Shown here piece by piece: positions 8,052-17,441 of a DNA stretch of 64,000 nt; position 1 is the stretch's first letter, and each line of letters starts with the position of its first letter. This stretch comes from Paraburkholderia aromaticivorans (GTDB taxonomy: Bacteria; Pseudomonadota; Gammaproteobacteria; Burkholderiales; Burkholderiaceae), in NCBI RefSeq assembly GCF_012689525.1, contig NZ_CP051515.1, positions 1,674,001-1,738,000 of the forward strand, written 5' to 3'. The notes below the pieces were generated by a model. The model saw only the letters and a program-made list of their open reading frames with translations, ran no database searches and was not told the origin of the DNA. Made by a program: the position numbers and the translations under genes.

Positions 8052-8597
8052 ATGAGCGTCACCAGTTCCACCGCTTCCCAGCCGAGCCCATACGTTGGCG
8101 AAGAACAGCACGCAGGCACGACCATCAGGGTCGTCGATCAGAACCAGCTTCCCAACGCAAATGGCTCGAACAACAATGTCGCGACCGAGTTCAAGCTAAA
8201 TCCGAACGGGCAGATGCCCATACAGATCGGTTCGCAAGTCGTTCCGCCGCCGCCGCACGACCCCAGCAATGACGAGGGTATCGGCGAAGTGATCTGGCGC
8301 GGCTTCAAGGAAGGGTTCGGTCATCCGGGCTCTTTTTTTTCAGAAGCTGACGGCATGGGGAAGGCTGAGGAGAAGGGTGAAGAGTACACTCCTGAACAGT
8401 TCGACGCCGACCGGAACCGAGGCGCCGAGTGGGACGATTTGCTGGCAAACTTACCTATCGTTGGCGAAGCCATACAGGGCGCTCAAACCGGCACCAACGG
8501 GATCGATGCCTTTCGAGGCAAACCCGCAGAGATCGTTCCGCCCTTCACGCCGCACGATCCGGCCAAGGGACACGGCAATAAAGAGCCCTCCAGCTAA
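8052..8597 (+). CDS. Hypothetical protein, possible T3SS-associated
   Basis: A 181-residue, acidic, Pro/Asn/Gly-rich protein with no recognisable domain. One modestly apolar segment (LLANLPIVGEAIQGAQ, about residues 133-148) is the only candidate membrane-active or chaperone-binding helix. The start ATG at 8052 follows AGAAAGG; an in-frame ATG at 7983 overlaps the previous gene and lacks a site. A run of eight T at 8332-8339 encodes GSFFS and is a possible slippage site. It lies 65 bp after the modular paralogue, suggesting one transcript. Composition resembles disordered secreted proteins, but that is weak evidence. Confidence 0.55.
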   Translation: MSVTSSTASQPSPYVGEEQHAGTTIRVVDQNQLPNANGSNNNVATEFKLNPNGQMPIQIGSQVVPPPPHDPSNDEGIGEVIWRGFKEGFGHPGSFFSEADGMGKAEEKGEEYTPEQFDADRNRGAEWDDLLANLPIVGEAIQGAQTGTNGIDAFRGKPAEIVPPFTPHDPAKGHGNKEPSS

Positions 8598-8599
8598 CC

Positions 8600-8915
8600 A
8601 TGTTCAACTAAAGCGTGTTAGGAACTTTTGAAGTGCCGGCACTGCGTGAACGAGCATGAGCATGGCGAAGACCACGAAATGAAGTCCTGCAAGGGTCTCG
8701 GGTAGCCGTTCATCATCACGTGCGAGGCGGCGAAAACGGTTGAGCCAGTCGAAGCTGCGCTCAACCGCCCGCCGCTGGGGCGGCAGTAATTTTTTTTTGC
8801 TTCTTCGAGTTTGATCACCTGCAGTTCAATGCCTTCATCGAGTGTCGCCTGCGCTGGCTCCTTACCCCTGTATCCCTGATCAGCGAATGCGACCTTGACC
8901 GTGTGTCCCGTGACT
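8600..8915 (-). mobile_element. IS5-family transposase remnant (3' part)
   Basis: Minus-strand sequence encodes the C-terminal third of an IS5-type DDE transposase: VKVAFADQGYRGKEPAQATL, then KLEEAKK, then in the next frame VERSFDWLNRFRRLARDDER with the catalytic glutamate, then LHFVVFAMLMLVHAVPAL. The frame changes at nine consecutive A (T run at 8788-8796 on the plus strand). This is either one lost base or a natural -1 slippery site. The 5' two thirds and the inverted ends are missing. The element replaces the 3' end of the recombinase gene. Confidence 0.75.
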
Positions 8916-10038
8916 TGCACCGCACCAAACGAAATGCAGCGAGGGCCACCATGATTGATCATGCTGCCCTGACAGTTATACCGCGCAACGGTGCCTTTGG
9001 TGCCGGGATACGCAACGTGCAGCTTGCGCCCGCAGTGACCGCAGCGAAGCAGTCCTGCCAGAAGCGAGCTCCCGCGCTTGACAGCGCCGCGGACCATGTT
9101 GCCCTTCATGTTCGCGTTATTGGTAATCAATTTGCGGTTCGCCTCGTACTCGTGCCAGCTAATGTAGCCCGCGTGGTGCTCGATGATCAAGGCCTGCCAA
9201 TCCTCGCGTTGAAGGGGGTTGCCTGCATACACTCGCTTGCGTCCGTTCACAATGCGGGCGATTGTTCGGGTCTTGCCAAACGCGTATGCGCCGCCATAAG
9301 TCGGATTGGTCAGGATATGCAGGAGGGTGTTATAGACGGGAAGCTTCCACACAATGTGGCGACCGTCCGGGCCGTAGTTCACCGCAGGCAACTCGATGCG
9401 TTCCTGCCGAATCCATAGAAGCACCTGCCGGACGCTACCAAACTCACGAAACTTCCGGAACGCCAGATCGAGGGCTTCACGAATGCGCGCATCAGGATCC
9501 TTCTCAATGCGATTTCCATGTGCACGTACATAGCCGATTGGGATCGACGTGAACAGTTCGCCGCGTTTGGCCTTCTGGTCAAGAGCCGCTTGTGATCGTT
9601 GACGAAACGTCGAGAGCTCCATCTCGGAGAGCGTACCCTTCATGCCTAACAGGAGGCGATCGTTAGGCTGTCGCGGATCGTAAATTCCGTCCTCGTCAAC
9701 CAGCAAGCATCCTACAAGCCGGCAGAATTCCAGCAGCGTATGCCAGTCGCGCCCGTTGCGCGCGAGGCGCGACGCTTCAATGCAGAATACGGCACCCACT
9801 TCTCCGCCGCACAGTGCCACCAGCAGGCGCTCGAATCCGGGGCGATAGTTGCCAGAACCGGAGCGGCCAAGGTCGTCATCGATAACCGTCACATCTGCCC
9901 AGCCAAGTCCGCGTGCGCGATCGGCCAGCCCGTACTGGCGTAACTGGCTCTCGCGATTGTGATGAACCTGATCCAGGGTTGATTGGCGAACATAAACGTA
10001 TGCGCGACGGGAGAGGTGTTCAGCACCGATCTTGCTCA

Positions 10039-10039
<1 letters not shown>
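8618..10039 (-). CDS. Serine recombinase, C-terminally truncated and fused to IS5 remnant
   Basis: Serine recombinase of the resolvase/large-recombinase type. The N-terminal resolvase domain (AYVYVRQSTLDQV with the catalytic Ser, EASRLARNGRDW, LSEMELSTFRQRS) spans roughly residues 12-150. A recombinase domain (NPTYGGAYAFGKTRT) follows to about 300, then a zinc ribbon (LRCGHCGRKL, about 340-370). Full-length relatives are usually nearer 700 residues. Here the family match stops near residue 375, and the remaining ~100 codons are IS5 transposase sequence. The start ATG at 10039 has GGAGG six bases upstream and overlaps the stop of the upstream gene as TGATG. The element was probably mobile once; lacking its C-terminus it is likely inactive. 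Confidence 0.8.
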
Positions 10040-10955
<916 letters not shown>

Positions 10956-10984
10956 TACAGGACCCGGGTGGGTCAGATTTACTT

Positions 10985-11195
10985 CGGCGAAACCACGAAA
11001 CGTGAGTCAGGTTTCAGTCGGCGTTGACAACTCGGGTCGGTGCCGCTCGATGCGTCGTTTGCTCGCTCGGCCAGTTCGTGCTCGAGCAATGCCGCCGAGC
11101 AACTGTGAAGCCTGCCAGCCTTCCTTGTTAGAGCGTTCCGCGAACTCGGGCCACAACCTACCGATCGTGAGAGTGCCGCTGCTTGACATGGCGCA
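10985..11195 (-). pseudogene. istB: istB 5' fragment in opposite orientation
   Basis: On the minus strand LTIGRLWPEFAERSNKEGW, LLEHELAERA and RRIERH appear in successive frames. This is the N-terminal region of an IS21-type IstB with two frameshifts. It faces away from the 10482-10955 istB fragment, so the pair looks like an IS21 copy broken by inversion or two independent remnants. Confidence 0.55.
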
Positions 11196-11309
11196 ACGTG
11201 CAATGACTTGAAGCACCTGCGTCTGTCGGCCGTCGCAGATCCGGCAAGAGGGGATTTCCCGTCCCGTGCCATCGCTGCGGCCGGCCGCCTTAAAGGATGG
11301 GAACCGATA

Positions 11310-11567
11310 TTACCCGCCCATGCCGCCCATAGCACCCGATGCGAGGCTCATCATATCTTTGAGCAACTTCACCAGATCCTTGAGCATATCTCCACCGCAA
11401 CCAGCGCCTCCCGATTGCCCGCCCGCGCCACTTTGGTCCGCGTTACCCGGCGATACTACTTGAGCCTGTTGATCTTGGCCGGGGGACGCGGACGCGTTAG
11501 CAGAGTGATTGAACGCGCCGATGGTGGCGGACTGTGAGGCAGTTGTTTGAGTGACATCGTATGACAT
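11310..11567 (-). CDS. Small Gly/Ser-rich protein with amphipathic C-terminus (harpin-like candidate)
   Basis: An 85-residue protein with good AAGGAAGT spacing to its ATG. Residues 1-55 are rich in Ser, Ala, Gln and Gly without Trp or Tyr beyond Y3. Residues 56-75 (GDMLKDLVKLLKDMMSLASG) form an amphipathic helix, and the chain ends GAMGGMGG. The composition resembles harpins and other small T3SS-secreted proteins, and the gene lies 0.7 kb upstream of the sct operon, divergent from it. One Cys at residue 57 would be unusual for a harpin. It is not an identifiable family; secretion is inferred from context only. Confidence 0.6.
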   Translation of the reverse strand: MSYDVTQTTASQSATIGAFNHSANASASPGQDQQAQVVSPGNADQSGAGGQSGGAGCGGDMLKDLVKLLKDMMSLASGAMGGMGG

Positions 11568-11728
11568 GTGTTACTTCCTTGAAATGAGAGCCCTTTCGCG
11601 AAGGGCAAGATCTTCGATGAGCACATGAGTGCTCGTGATTCTGGAGAATGTGAATAATCTTTACATGGAACCCTCCCGAGGTTTGAATGGAAGCGCTCGC
11701 AACGAGCGCCAATCATGCGCTACCGGCC

Positions 11729-12049
11729 TCAACGACCTTTAACCGAAACAGGCGGCAGAGCAAAATCCATTGGATGAGCTGGATTACTGGGATTCATCAA
11801 CTGCATAACGCAGATCACGCGGATGTAGCCGGTGAAATTCCACACAGACTCGCACGCAAGATCTATTTCCATCGCCCATCGAGAGATCAACTTCCCGACG
11901 GTCAATGATTCGCGTCGTGCCAGCTCCTCAATGATCGACCAGTAAATTTCTTCCAACCTTAGGCACGTTGCCAGACCGTTGACGCGAATGGACCTCTGTC
12001 TTGGCTTCAGGAGGTCGGCGCTGAAATTGCAATACGCTTTGTTTGCCAT
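11729..12049 (-). CDS. Ribbon-helix-helix (Arc-like) regulator
   Basis: About 106 residues with an RHH_4-type core: RQRSIRVNGLATCLRLEEIYWSI as beta strand and first helix, then LARRESLTVGKLISRW as second helix. Such proteins bind DNA as dimers. The start is uncertain: ATG 12049 precedes MANKAYC, while an in-frame ATG at 12121 would add 24 residues; neither has a strong ribosome-binding site. It is divergent from sctC with an AT-rich 240-bp gap between, so control of the T3SS operon or of itself is a reasonable guess. No TA partner is visible. Confidence 0.65.
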   Translation of the reverse strand: MANKAYCNFSADLLKPRQRSIRVNGLATCLRLEEIYWSIIEELARRESLTVGKLISRWAMEIDLACESVWNFTGYIRVICVMQLMNPSNPAHPMDFALPPVSVKGR

Positions 12050-12121
12050 ATGGCTATCAGAATCTCTTCGCCTTCTGTTTGTGAGATGAAACGCATCATT
12101 TTTTGACAAATGCGAATACAT

Positions 12122-12293
12122 ATATATTGAGATTGAGGACTATTAGTCCCGCGATCTTCTCCATCCGAAACATAACAATTCCAATGCTCGCTGACTGAGA
12201 ACTGAGTCGGTGGTATATCCGTATGACCTTAGAAAAACAGAAATCGATAAATTCGTGTTCATTCGCAGTCAATAGGCAAAGAGAGGTATTCAG
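12122..12293 (+). promoter_or_regulatory. AT-rich region upstream of the T3SS operon
   Basis: Clearly AT-richer than its surroundings and the only sizeable non-coding stretch before fifteen tightly packed genes, so the operon promoter should lie here. No Hrp box, PIP box or hrpII box of canonical spacing was found. ATTCGTGTTC at 12251-12260 also occurs at 7206-7215, just before the third modular gene; it may be chance. Confidence 0.35.
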
Positions 12294-14207
12294 ATGTTCA
12301 TGACGCGGCGTGTCATAAGCGCGAAAGGGGAAGGACGATACGCAAGGCGATATCCCACAGTCGTAGGGATACGTTCCGCAGTCGCTGTAGGAATCATCCT
12401 GTATGCGTCGGTGGGCAGCACTGCGGAGCCAGTGTGGAGCACGCAAGCGCTGCATTACTTTGCGCGTAACACACCGTTACCCGACGTGTTGAAAGCGGTG
12501 GTCAGCGCCGCCGGACTTCAGATCGAGATCGCACGCGGCGTGAAAGGGCCCGTCAACGGGGCGTTCGACGATCCGCCGTCGCGTGTGTTCGCCAGGCTGG
12601 TTGAAGCCTACGGACTTTTGTGGTACTTCGACGGCCATGTTATCCATGTATCGCCCGCCTCCGATATCCGAAGCCGGACAATCCCCTTTGCTCCGATGAC
12701 GCGCGAGGAGGTAGCCGGTTTGCTATCCAGCCTCGGTCTCGCCGACAGCCACCTGCCGGTTCGGTACTCGGATACGACAGCGGTCGTATCCGGACCGTCG
12801 GGATTTGTCGATGCGGTTGCCAGTGCCGTTGCAGAGGCACAGCGGCAGACAACCGTCACGCCTTCCGTCGACGAGACGGTGATCCGGGTTTTTCCCCTTC
12901 GGTATGCGCAGGCGCAGGACATCAGTTACACGTCCGGCAACCAGCGTCAGATCGTGCCCGGCGTGGCGTCACTGTTGCGCAGGCTCATGGCCGACGTTCC
13001 AGTCACCGTGCCTGACCGGGAGAATCCGTCGAGGTCCCGCAACCAGGCACGCGCCGAGCGTGGCGGGCCGCCGCCGCTGCCGAGCCTGCGAGGGTTAGGT
13101 TTGGCCAGTTTGGGACAGGAGCCCGCGCTCGATCCGCCTTTGCCAGTCGCTGAAGTCATGCGCCCCGCGGCGATGCCAATACAGCGCAACATCATTGCCG
13201 ACGCGCGCACGAATTCGGTGGTGATCTATGACGTGCCGTCGATGATGTCGAACTATGCGCGCACGATCGCGATGCTGGACAAGCCGCAGGATCTCGTCGA
13301 GATCACGGCGGTCGTCATCGATATAACAAGCGACGCCGCAAGCGACCTGGGCATCCACTGGGGCGGTGCAATGAGGGGGGAAGCGGGCGGCTATGCGGTA
13401 ATGAACTCTTCGCCAACGATCCTGGATTCGTCGCTCACCCCAGCGCTGGCCGGTTTGAACCTCGCAACGATGATAGGGAGTTCTGCCAACTACCTATTTG
13501 CGAAAATTCACCTGCTTGAACAAAGCGGGAAGGCACGGATTCTGTCGCGACCACAGGTGTTGACGTTGAACAACTCAGAAGCGATTCTGTCCTCGCGCAA
13601 TTCTTTGTACGTTCGAGTCGCGGGCAATCAGGACGTCGACCTTTACAACGTCGACACCGGGCTGACATTGAAGGTCACACCGACAGTGGAATCCGGGTCG
13701 GATAGCACCAGGAACATTTTGCTGAGCGTGCAAATCGACGATGGCGCGTTCGATTCGTCGCTATCCGTCGATGGCATTCCGAAGGTCAACAACCATTCCA
13801 TTGTGACGCAGGCGGTGGTCGCGGACGGAGAGAGCCTGCTCCTTGGCGGCTATGAATATGAGCGCAGCCAGACATCATCTTCGCAGGTGCCGGTGCTCGG
13901 ACATCTTCCCTACGTGGGCGCTTTGTTTCGGGACACACAGACGCAGGTCGAGCGTCTTGAGCGGCTCATCCTGATTACACCGCGTGTGAAGCCAATGACG
14001 AAGCTCGTTACGGAACCTGACGGCGCCGGCACCGTGCAGTCCTCATCGTTTGAGCATCCAGCGCCCTCATTCCCGGGCAGCGCCGGCATAGAGCGGGCGG
14101 CGGTAAGGCAGCGCCCGGCAGGCATGCCGGCGTGGAGCGGTGCGACGCCTCCGCTTCCCCCCGGCCTGCCACCGGGCCCTTCATCAGCCACGGGGCAGAG
14201 TCGATGA
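12294..14207 (+). CDS. sctC: T3SS outer-membrane secretin SctC
   Basis: A 637-residue secretin forming the outer-membrane ring of the injectisome. After a signal segment (IRSAVAVGIILYASVGSTA) come the N0/N1 domains (ALHYFARNTPLPDVLKAVV and VYLL-type folds, residues 45-220). Next is a low-complexity linker with Pro/Arg/Gly, an N3-like part beginning RNIIADARTNSVVIYD near residue 299, and the secretin core (GKARILSRPQVLTLNNSEA, then VPVLGHLPYVGALFRD) to about 570. The last 65 residues are Pro/Gly-rich. The start has AGAGAGG upstream. First gene of the operon, overlapping sctD by four bases (ATGA). Confidence 0.95.
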   Translation: MFMTRRVISAKGEGRYARRYPTVVGIRSAVAVGIILYASVGSTAEPVWSTQALHYFARNTPLPDVLKAVVSAAGLQIEIARGVKGPVNGAFDDPPSRVFARLVEAYGLLWYFDGHVIHVSPASDIRSRTIPFAPMTREEVAGLLSSLGLADSHLPVRYSDTTAVVSGPSGFVDAVASAVAEAQRQTTVTPSVDETVIRVFPLRYAQAQDISYTSGNQRQIVPGVASLLRRLMADVPVTVPDRENPSRSRNQARAERGGPPPLPSLRGLGLASLGQEPALDPPLPVAEVMRPAAMPIQRNIIADARTNSVVIYDVPSMMSNYARTIAMLDKPQDLVEITAVVIDITSDAASDLGIHWGGAMRGEAGGYAVMNSSPTILDSSLTPALAGLNLATMIGSSANYLFAKIHLLEQSGKARILSRPQVLTLNNSEAILSSRNSLYVRVAGNQDVDLYNVDTGLTLKVTPTVESGSDSTRNILLSVQIDDGAFDSSLSVDGIPKVNNHSIVTQAVVADGESLLLGGYEYERSQTSSSQVPVLGHLPYVGALFRDTQTQVERLERLILITPRVKPMTKLVTEPDGAGTVQSSSFEHPAPSFPGSAGIERAAVRQRPAGMPAWSGATPPLPPGLPPGPSSATGQSR

Positions 14208-15304
14208 GCACGGGCGGAATTATTATCGTTACCGGCGGCATTCACGCTGGCGCGAGTGTGCTGTTGTCCGATAGCCATGACCTGACAATCGGTAGCGGGG
14301 AGGGCGCTGGTCTCCTGCTCGCGGATGACGGCATCGCGTCGCATCACGCGACCATTCGGTTGACCGGTAACAGACTGAAACTGACAGCGCTACATGACGG
14401 CGTATCTGTGTTCAGCTATCCGTTGGCATCGGGCAAGACGACCGTGTTGATGTGCGGCGCGTCATTCACCGTGGGTGACGCCCAATTGCAGTTTAGCGGA
14501 CACGATCTTCTGACGCCGGATGTGGTGAGCAGCGCCGAGCTCGCGTGGTTGATGACGCATGCGCCCCTTGCCTATGTCTCGAAGCGCTGGACACACGCAT
14601 CCCGTGGCGCGAAGCTGCTGCTGCTAGTGCTTCTGGCATCGGCCGGTCTGGGATCGCTATGGCGAATCGGCGGTCCGCATGAACTTGAACGCGCATTGCC
14701 GCGTCTTGACGGGCCGTTTCGCTTTGTGACCGTGCATGAAGATGTGAAGACGCATGCGTACGTCTATGAGGGCTACGTAATGAGTTCGTCGGAGCTCGCC
14801 TCATTGGCCGCGAATGCTCGCCGAGATACACGTGCGCCCGTGATACGCGTAATTGTCGTCGAGCAGATGAGAGAACAGCTTGTCGATTTTTTGCAGAAGT
14901 ACTACCGCGATGCGCAAGTCAAGCCAGGCGAGCCGGGCTCCTTCACGGTCAGTCCACCTGCCGAAGAGGCATACGCTGTACCGGAATCGTGGGATTACAA
15001 GCGCGTAACACGCCTCGCGCGCGAATCGATCAATGGTTTGCACACACTCAGGTTCGAAGGGCATGTGGTGGACAAAGGGCCCGTGCGCGTGCCACTCCAG
15101 GCCATTGGTATGAACCTCGCGCGTTCGGCACATGGGGCGTGGTTGGTCGACCAACAGGGTGTGCGCTATTTCACTGGCGCCCGCTTGCCGCTCGGGCGAA
15201 TTGCAAGCATCTCGGGTTGCACAGTGAAGATCGTGCGCAATGACGATGGAACGACATATGAGTTCTTTGCTGAGGACGCGGAGAGCGCCAGGACATGCAA
15301 GTGA
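14204..15304 (+). CDS. sctD: T3SS inner-membrane ring protein SctD
   Basis: A 366-residue protein. The N-terminal cytoplasmic FHA-like domain (residues 1-105, with IGSGEGAGLLLADDGIASHH) is followed by one membrane helix (about 136-153, KLLLLVLLASAGLGSLW) and a periplasmic part of about 210 residues with ring-building motifs. This is the standard SctD/PrgH/YscD architecture, forming the outer of the two inner-membrane rings with SctJ. The start ATG overlaps the sctC stop. Its place directly after sctC matches the ysc gene order. Confidence 0.88.
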   Translation: MSTGGIIIVTGGIHAGASVLLSDSHDLTIGSGEGAGLLLADDGIASHHATIRLTGNRLKLTALHDGVSVFSYPLASGKTTVLMCGASFTVGDAQLQFSGHDLLTPDVVSSAELAWLMTHAPLAYVSKRWTHASRGAKLLLLVLLASAGLGSLWRIGGPHELERALPRLDGPFRFVTVHEDVKTHAYVYEGYVMSSSELASLAANARRDTRAPVIRVIVVEQMREQLVDFLQKYYRDAQVKPGEPGSFTVSPPAEEAYAVPESWDYKRVTRLARESINGLHTLRFEGHVVDKGPVRVPLQAIGMNLARSAHGAWLVDQQGVRYFTGARLPLGRIASISGCTVKIVRNDDGTTYEFFAEDAESARTCK

Positions 15305-15445
15305 GAGCTGACTGCGGGCGCGCGGCTTATTACACCGAGCGACGCATTTAGTGACAGGTTTGTTCGCCGAGTATTTGCGCGCGGCTCGGCGTGCTGGTGG
15401 TTAAAGAAAATTTACGCGTGCGTTATTTATTTAGGATAGCAAATT
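15305..15445 (+). other. Gap before the candidate needle gene
   Basis: The longest gap inside the T3SS operon (141 bp), with an AT-rich 3' part (TTATTTATTTAGGATAG). An internal promoter raising expression of the abundant needle subunit would fit; no consensus boxes were recognised with confidence. Confidence 0.25.
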
Positions 15446-15643
15446 ATGCAAATGGGAAACGTTGGCAATTCGCCCAATGCTGGGGGCGCCAGCCCGGCCG
15501 CCAGTGCGGGCAATGGTCAAACTACACAGGACCTTCAGGATCAGAAGGCTCAAAACGGCTTTCAGGAGGAAATCACGAAAGAAAGCAACATGGAATCAAA
15601 ACGCAACCAGACCCGAATGGGTGTGATCGGCAATCTGAAGTAA
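15446..15643 (+). CDS. sctF: Candidate T3SS needle/pilin subunit SctF
   Basis: A 65-residue hydrophilic protein. The first 25 residues are Gly/Ala/Ser/Asn-rich, and the second half (QDLQDQKAQNGFQEEITKES, then NMESKRNQTRMGVIGNLK) is a single predicted helix ending much like Hrp-type pilins (...AxxxIxNLK). Size, lack of Cys, and position between sctD and sctI (where yscF sits in ysc order) support a needle subunit. The classical YscF/PrgI signature is absent, so the identity is inferred. AGGATA precedes the ATG by seven bases. Confidence 0.5.
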   Translation: MQMGNVGNSPNAGGASPAASAGNGQTTQDLQDQKAQNGFQEEITKESNMESKRNQTRMGVIGNLK

Positions 15644-15709
15644 CCGTTTGAAAGAGGCGCCGTTCCTGCGGCGCCTCGAAACAACCCATCGTTCAAGAGA
15701 GTTAACGAG

Positions 15710-16048
15710 ATGCAATTGCAACCTGTGGTGATGAACATGTTTCCCCCGGAGCCGCCTACTGACGCAAGACACGTCCAGTCGGCCGCCGCCTCGTTAGAGG
15801 ATAACGATGCCGAGAGTTCACTCACGTTCATGATGATCGAGCGCGTGGAGGAGACTTGCAAGGCTCAGGACGCGCGAATCGACAGTGACCTGGCGTCATA
15901 TGGAAGAAACCGGGCTTCGACGGCCGGATTGCTCGATCTCCTTCATCTGCAGTACGACCTCGATGACATGCAAGCCAGCGCCATGATGGCGAAAAACATC
16001 GCCGATAAGGTCGGGCAGGCAATCAATTCGCTTACACAGAGGAACTGA
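15710..16048 (+). CDS. sctI: T3SS inner rod protein SctI (probable)
   Basis: A 112-residue, largely helical protein. Its C-terminal half (LLDLLHLQYDLDDMQASAMM, then NIADKVGQAINSLTQRN) matches the inner-rod pattern of SctI/HrpB2, where the last helix packs around SctR-S-T. Its stop overlaps the sctJ start by one base (TGATG), and SctI always precedes SctJ in ysc-type loci. It would form the adapter between export gate and needle. Sequence conservation in this family is low, so the call rests on position, length and helix pattern. Confidence 0.7.
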   Translation: MQLQPVVMNMFPPEPPTDARHVQSAAASLEDNDAESSLTFMMIERVEETCKAQDARIDSDLASYGRNRASTAGLLDLLHLQYDLDDMQASAMMAKNIADKVGQAINSLTQRN

Positions 16049-16869
16049 TGCGACTCGCACTGATTTTGCTGCCGCTTCTATTCCTCGTCGGCTGCAAATC
16101 GTCGTTGTTCGAAGGCCTGGAAGAGGACCAGGCGAACCAGATCATCGCTGTCCTTAGCGAGCATGGCATCGAAGGGGTGAAGGACCGCAACGCCGACAAG
16201 AAGTGGAACGTCTCGGTCGAGGATGATGATGTGGTCACCGCAACCGAGATCACGCGCGAATACGCATTGCCTCGCGGCAATCATGCGAATCTCGGCGATC
16301 TGTTCAGCCGACAAGGGTTGATATCGAATCCCGACGAAGACCGGGTCCGCTATGTCTACGGTTTGACGCAAGAGCTATCGGAAACGCTGGAGAAGATCGA
16401 CGGAGTGCTGGTGGCGCGCGTGCACATCGTGCAACCGGAACGCGATCCGCTGATGCGGCAGGTCACGCCACCCTCGGCATCGGTGATGCTGCGCTATCGC
16501 AGCGACTACAACCTCGAATATATGAGAGACAAGATTCGCAACCTGGTTGCGGGCAGCGTTGAGGGTTTGACGCCGGATCGTGTGTTTCTGACGTTCGTCG
16601 CCGTCACACCCGTTGCCGACCCCGCCAACGCAAAAGGCGACGCCAGTGCGCACTTCGCGATGCCCGTTGTCGAAACGCGTCAAGACACCACACTGATGCT
16701 CATCGTCGCAGCGGTAATGGTGATCTCGCTGATCATATCGGCATGGGTCTGGAACAGCGGCATTCGCTCGTTTGCGCGGACCTTCTATCGCCGAAGAAAG
16801 CCCACGACGGCGACTGAGGCGCACCCAGACGAAAAGCCGGGCACCTCCGGCAAAGGAGACGCACCATGA
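16048..16869 (+). CDS. sctJ: T3SS inner-membrane ring lipoprotein SctJ
   Basis: A 273-residue YscJ/HrcJ/FliF-family lipoprotein. The signal peptide MRLALILLPLLFLVGC ends in the lipobox LVGC, with the lipidated Cys at 16. Two ring-building domains follow (LFEGLEEDQANQIIAVLSEH and VLVARVHIVQPERDPL). A membrane helix at about 214-234 (TLMLIVAAVMVISLIISAWV) leads to a basic cytoplasmic tail. It forms the inner ring with SctD. Overlaps sctK by four bases. Confidence 0.95.
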   Translation: MRLALILLPLLFLVGCKSSLFEGLEEDQANQIIAVLSEHGIEGVKDRNADKKWNVSVEDDDVVTATEITREYALPRGNHANLGDLFSRQGLISNPDEDRVRYVYGLTQELSETLEKIDGVLVARVHIVQPERDPLMRQVTPPSASVMLRYRSDYNLEYMRDKIRNLVAGSVEGLTPDRVFLTFVAVTPVADPANAKGDASAHFAMPVVETRQDTTLMLIVAAVMVISLIISAWVWNSGIRSFARTFYRRRKPTTATEAHPDEKPGTSGKGDAP

Positions 16870-17441
16870 CCCTGGTCCCGGTCCTCGCCTTGTCGAAGTG
16901 GGCACACCATAGCTGGCTGGCGGCCGGTGAACGCTCGCTCAGCGAGCGCGCGCAAGCTGCTGCGAACGCCCGTCTGCTCGCGCTCTTTCCGCACTTGCTC
17001 AGCCAGCGTGCGACACCGTCCTTGCCCCGGTTCGCCGCATTGCCACGTCCGGCGTGCGCGAAGGTCATGCGCGTGACGGCAGCGCTTGCATACGCGGCAT
17101 CCCTGCGCAAGGTGGTGAGCGCATCGGAGCACGAGATGTTCGCCGCCCGCATAGCACCGCACGTACTGCGCGCAGTCCAACGCGATCCGCGTGGTGGCCA
17201 CGAGAATGCGAACGTGGGCGTCATGCTCGATGTACTCGATCGCGCGGATATGACCGCGGCCGGCATGCAGCTTACCCTGCACGCACTCGGCGATCCGACG
17301 CTGCGTGTGCTGCTCGAATTGCGCCTGCCGCGCGCGGTCGCGCAACGCGCGGCACGCTTTGGTGTCTGCGGCATGAGTTCCGAGGCAGCCATGAATCTGC
17401 TCGATGCCGCATACGTGCTGACGGGAGGTAGCGCATGTTGA
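16866..17441 (+). CDS. sctK: T3SS sorting-platform protein SctK (probable)
   Basis: A 191-residue, Ala/Arg/Leu-rich protein without membrane helices. It sits exactly between sctJ and sctL, the position of yscK/hrpB4-type genes, whose products tether the cytosolic sorting platform to SctD. The segment LPRPACAKVMRVTAALAYAASLRKVV resembles the conserved middle of the family. Conservation is weak, so this is mostly a positional call. Overlaps both neighbours (4 and 7 bp), implying coupled translation. Confidence 0.7.
   Translation: MTLVPVLALSKWAHHSWLAAGERSLSERAQAAANARLLALFPHLLSQRATPSLPRFAALPRPACAKVMRVTAALAYAASLRKVVSASEHEMFAARIAPHVLRAVQRDPRGGHENANVGVMLDVLDRADMTAAGMQLTLHALGDPTLRVLLELRLPRAVAQRAARFGVCGMSSEAAMNLLDAAYVLTGGSAC

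Noticed and set aside
8332..8339. Run of eight T as a phase-variation tract
   Set aside because: The gene is in frame and there is no second copy to show length change; mentioned only in the gene entry.
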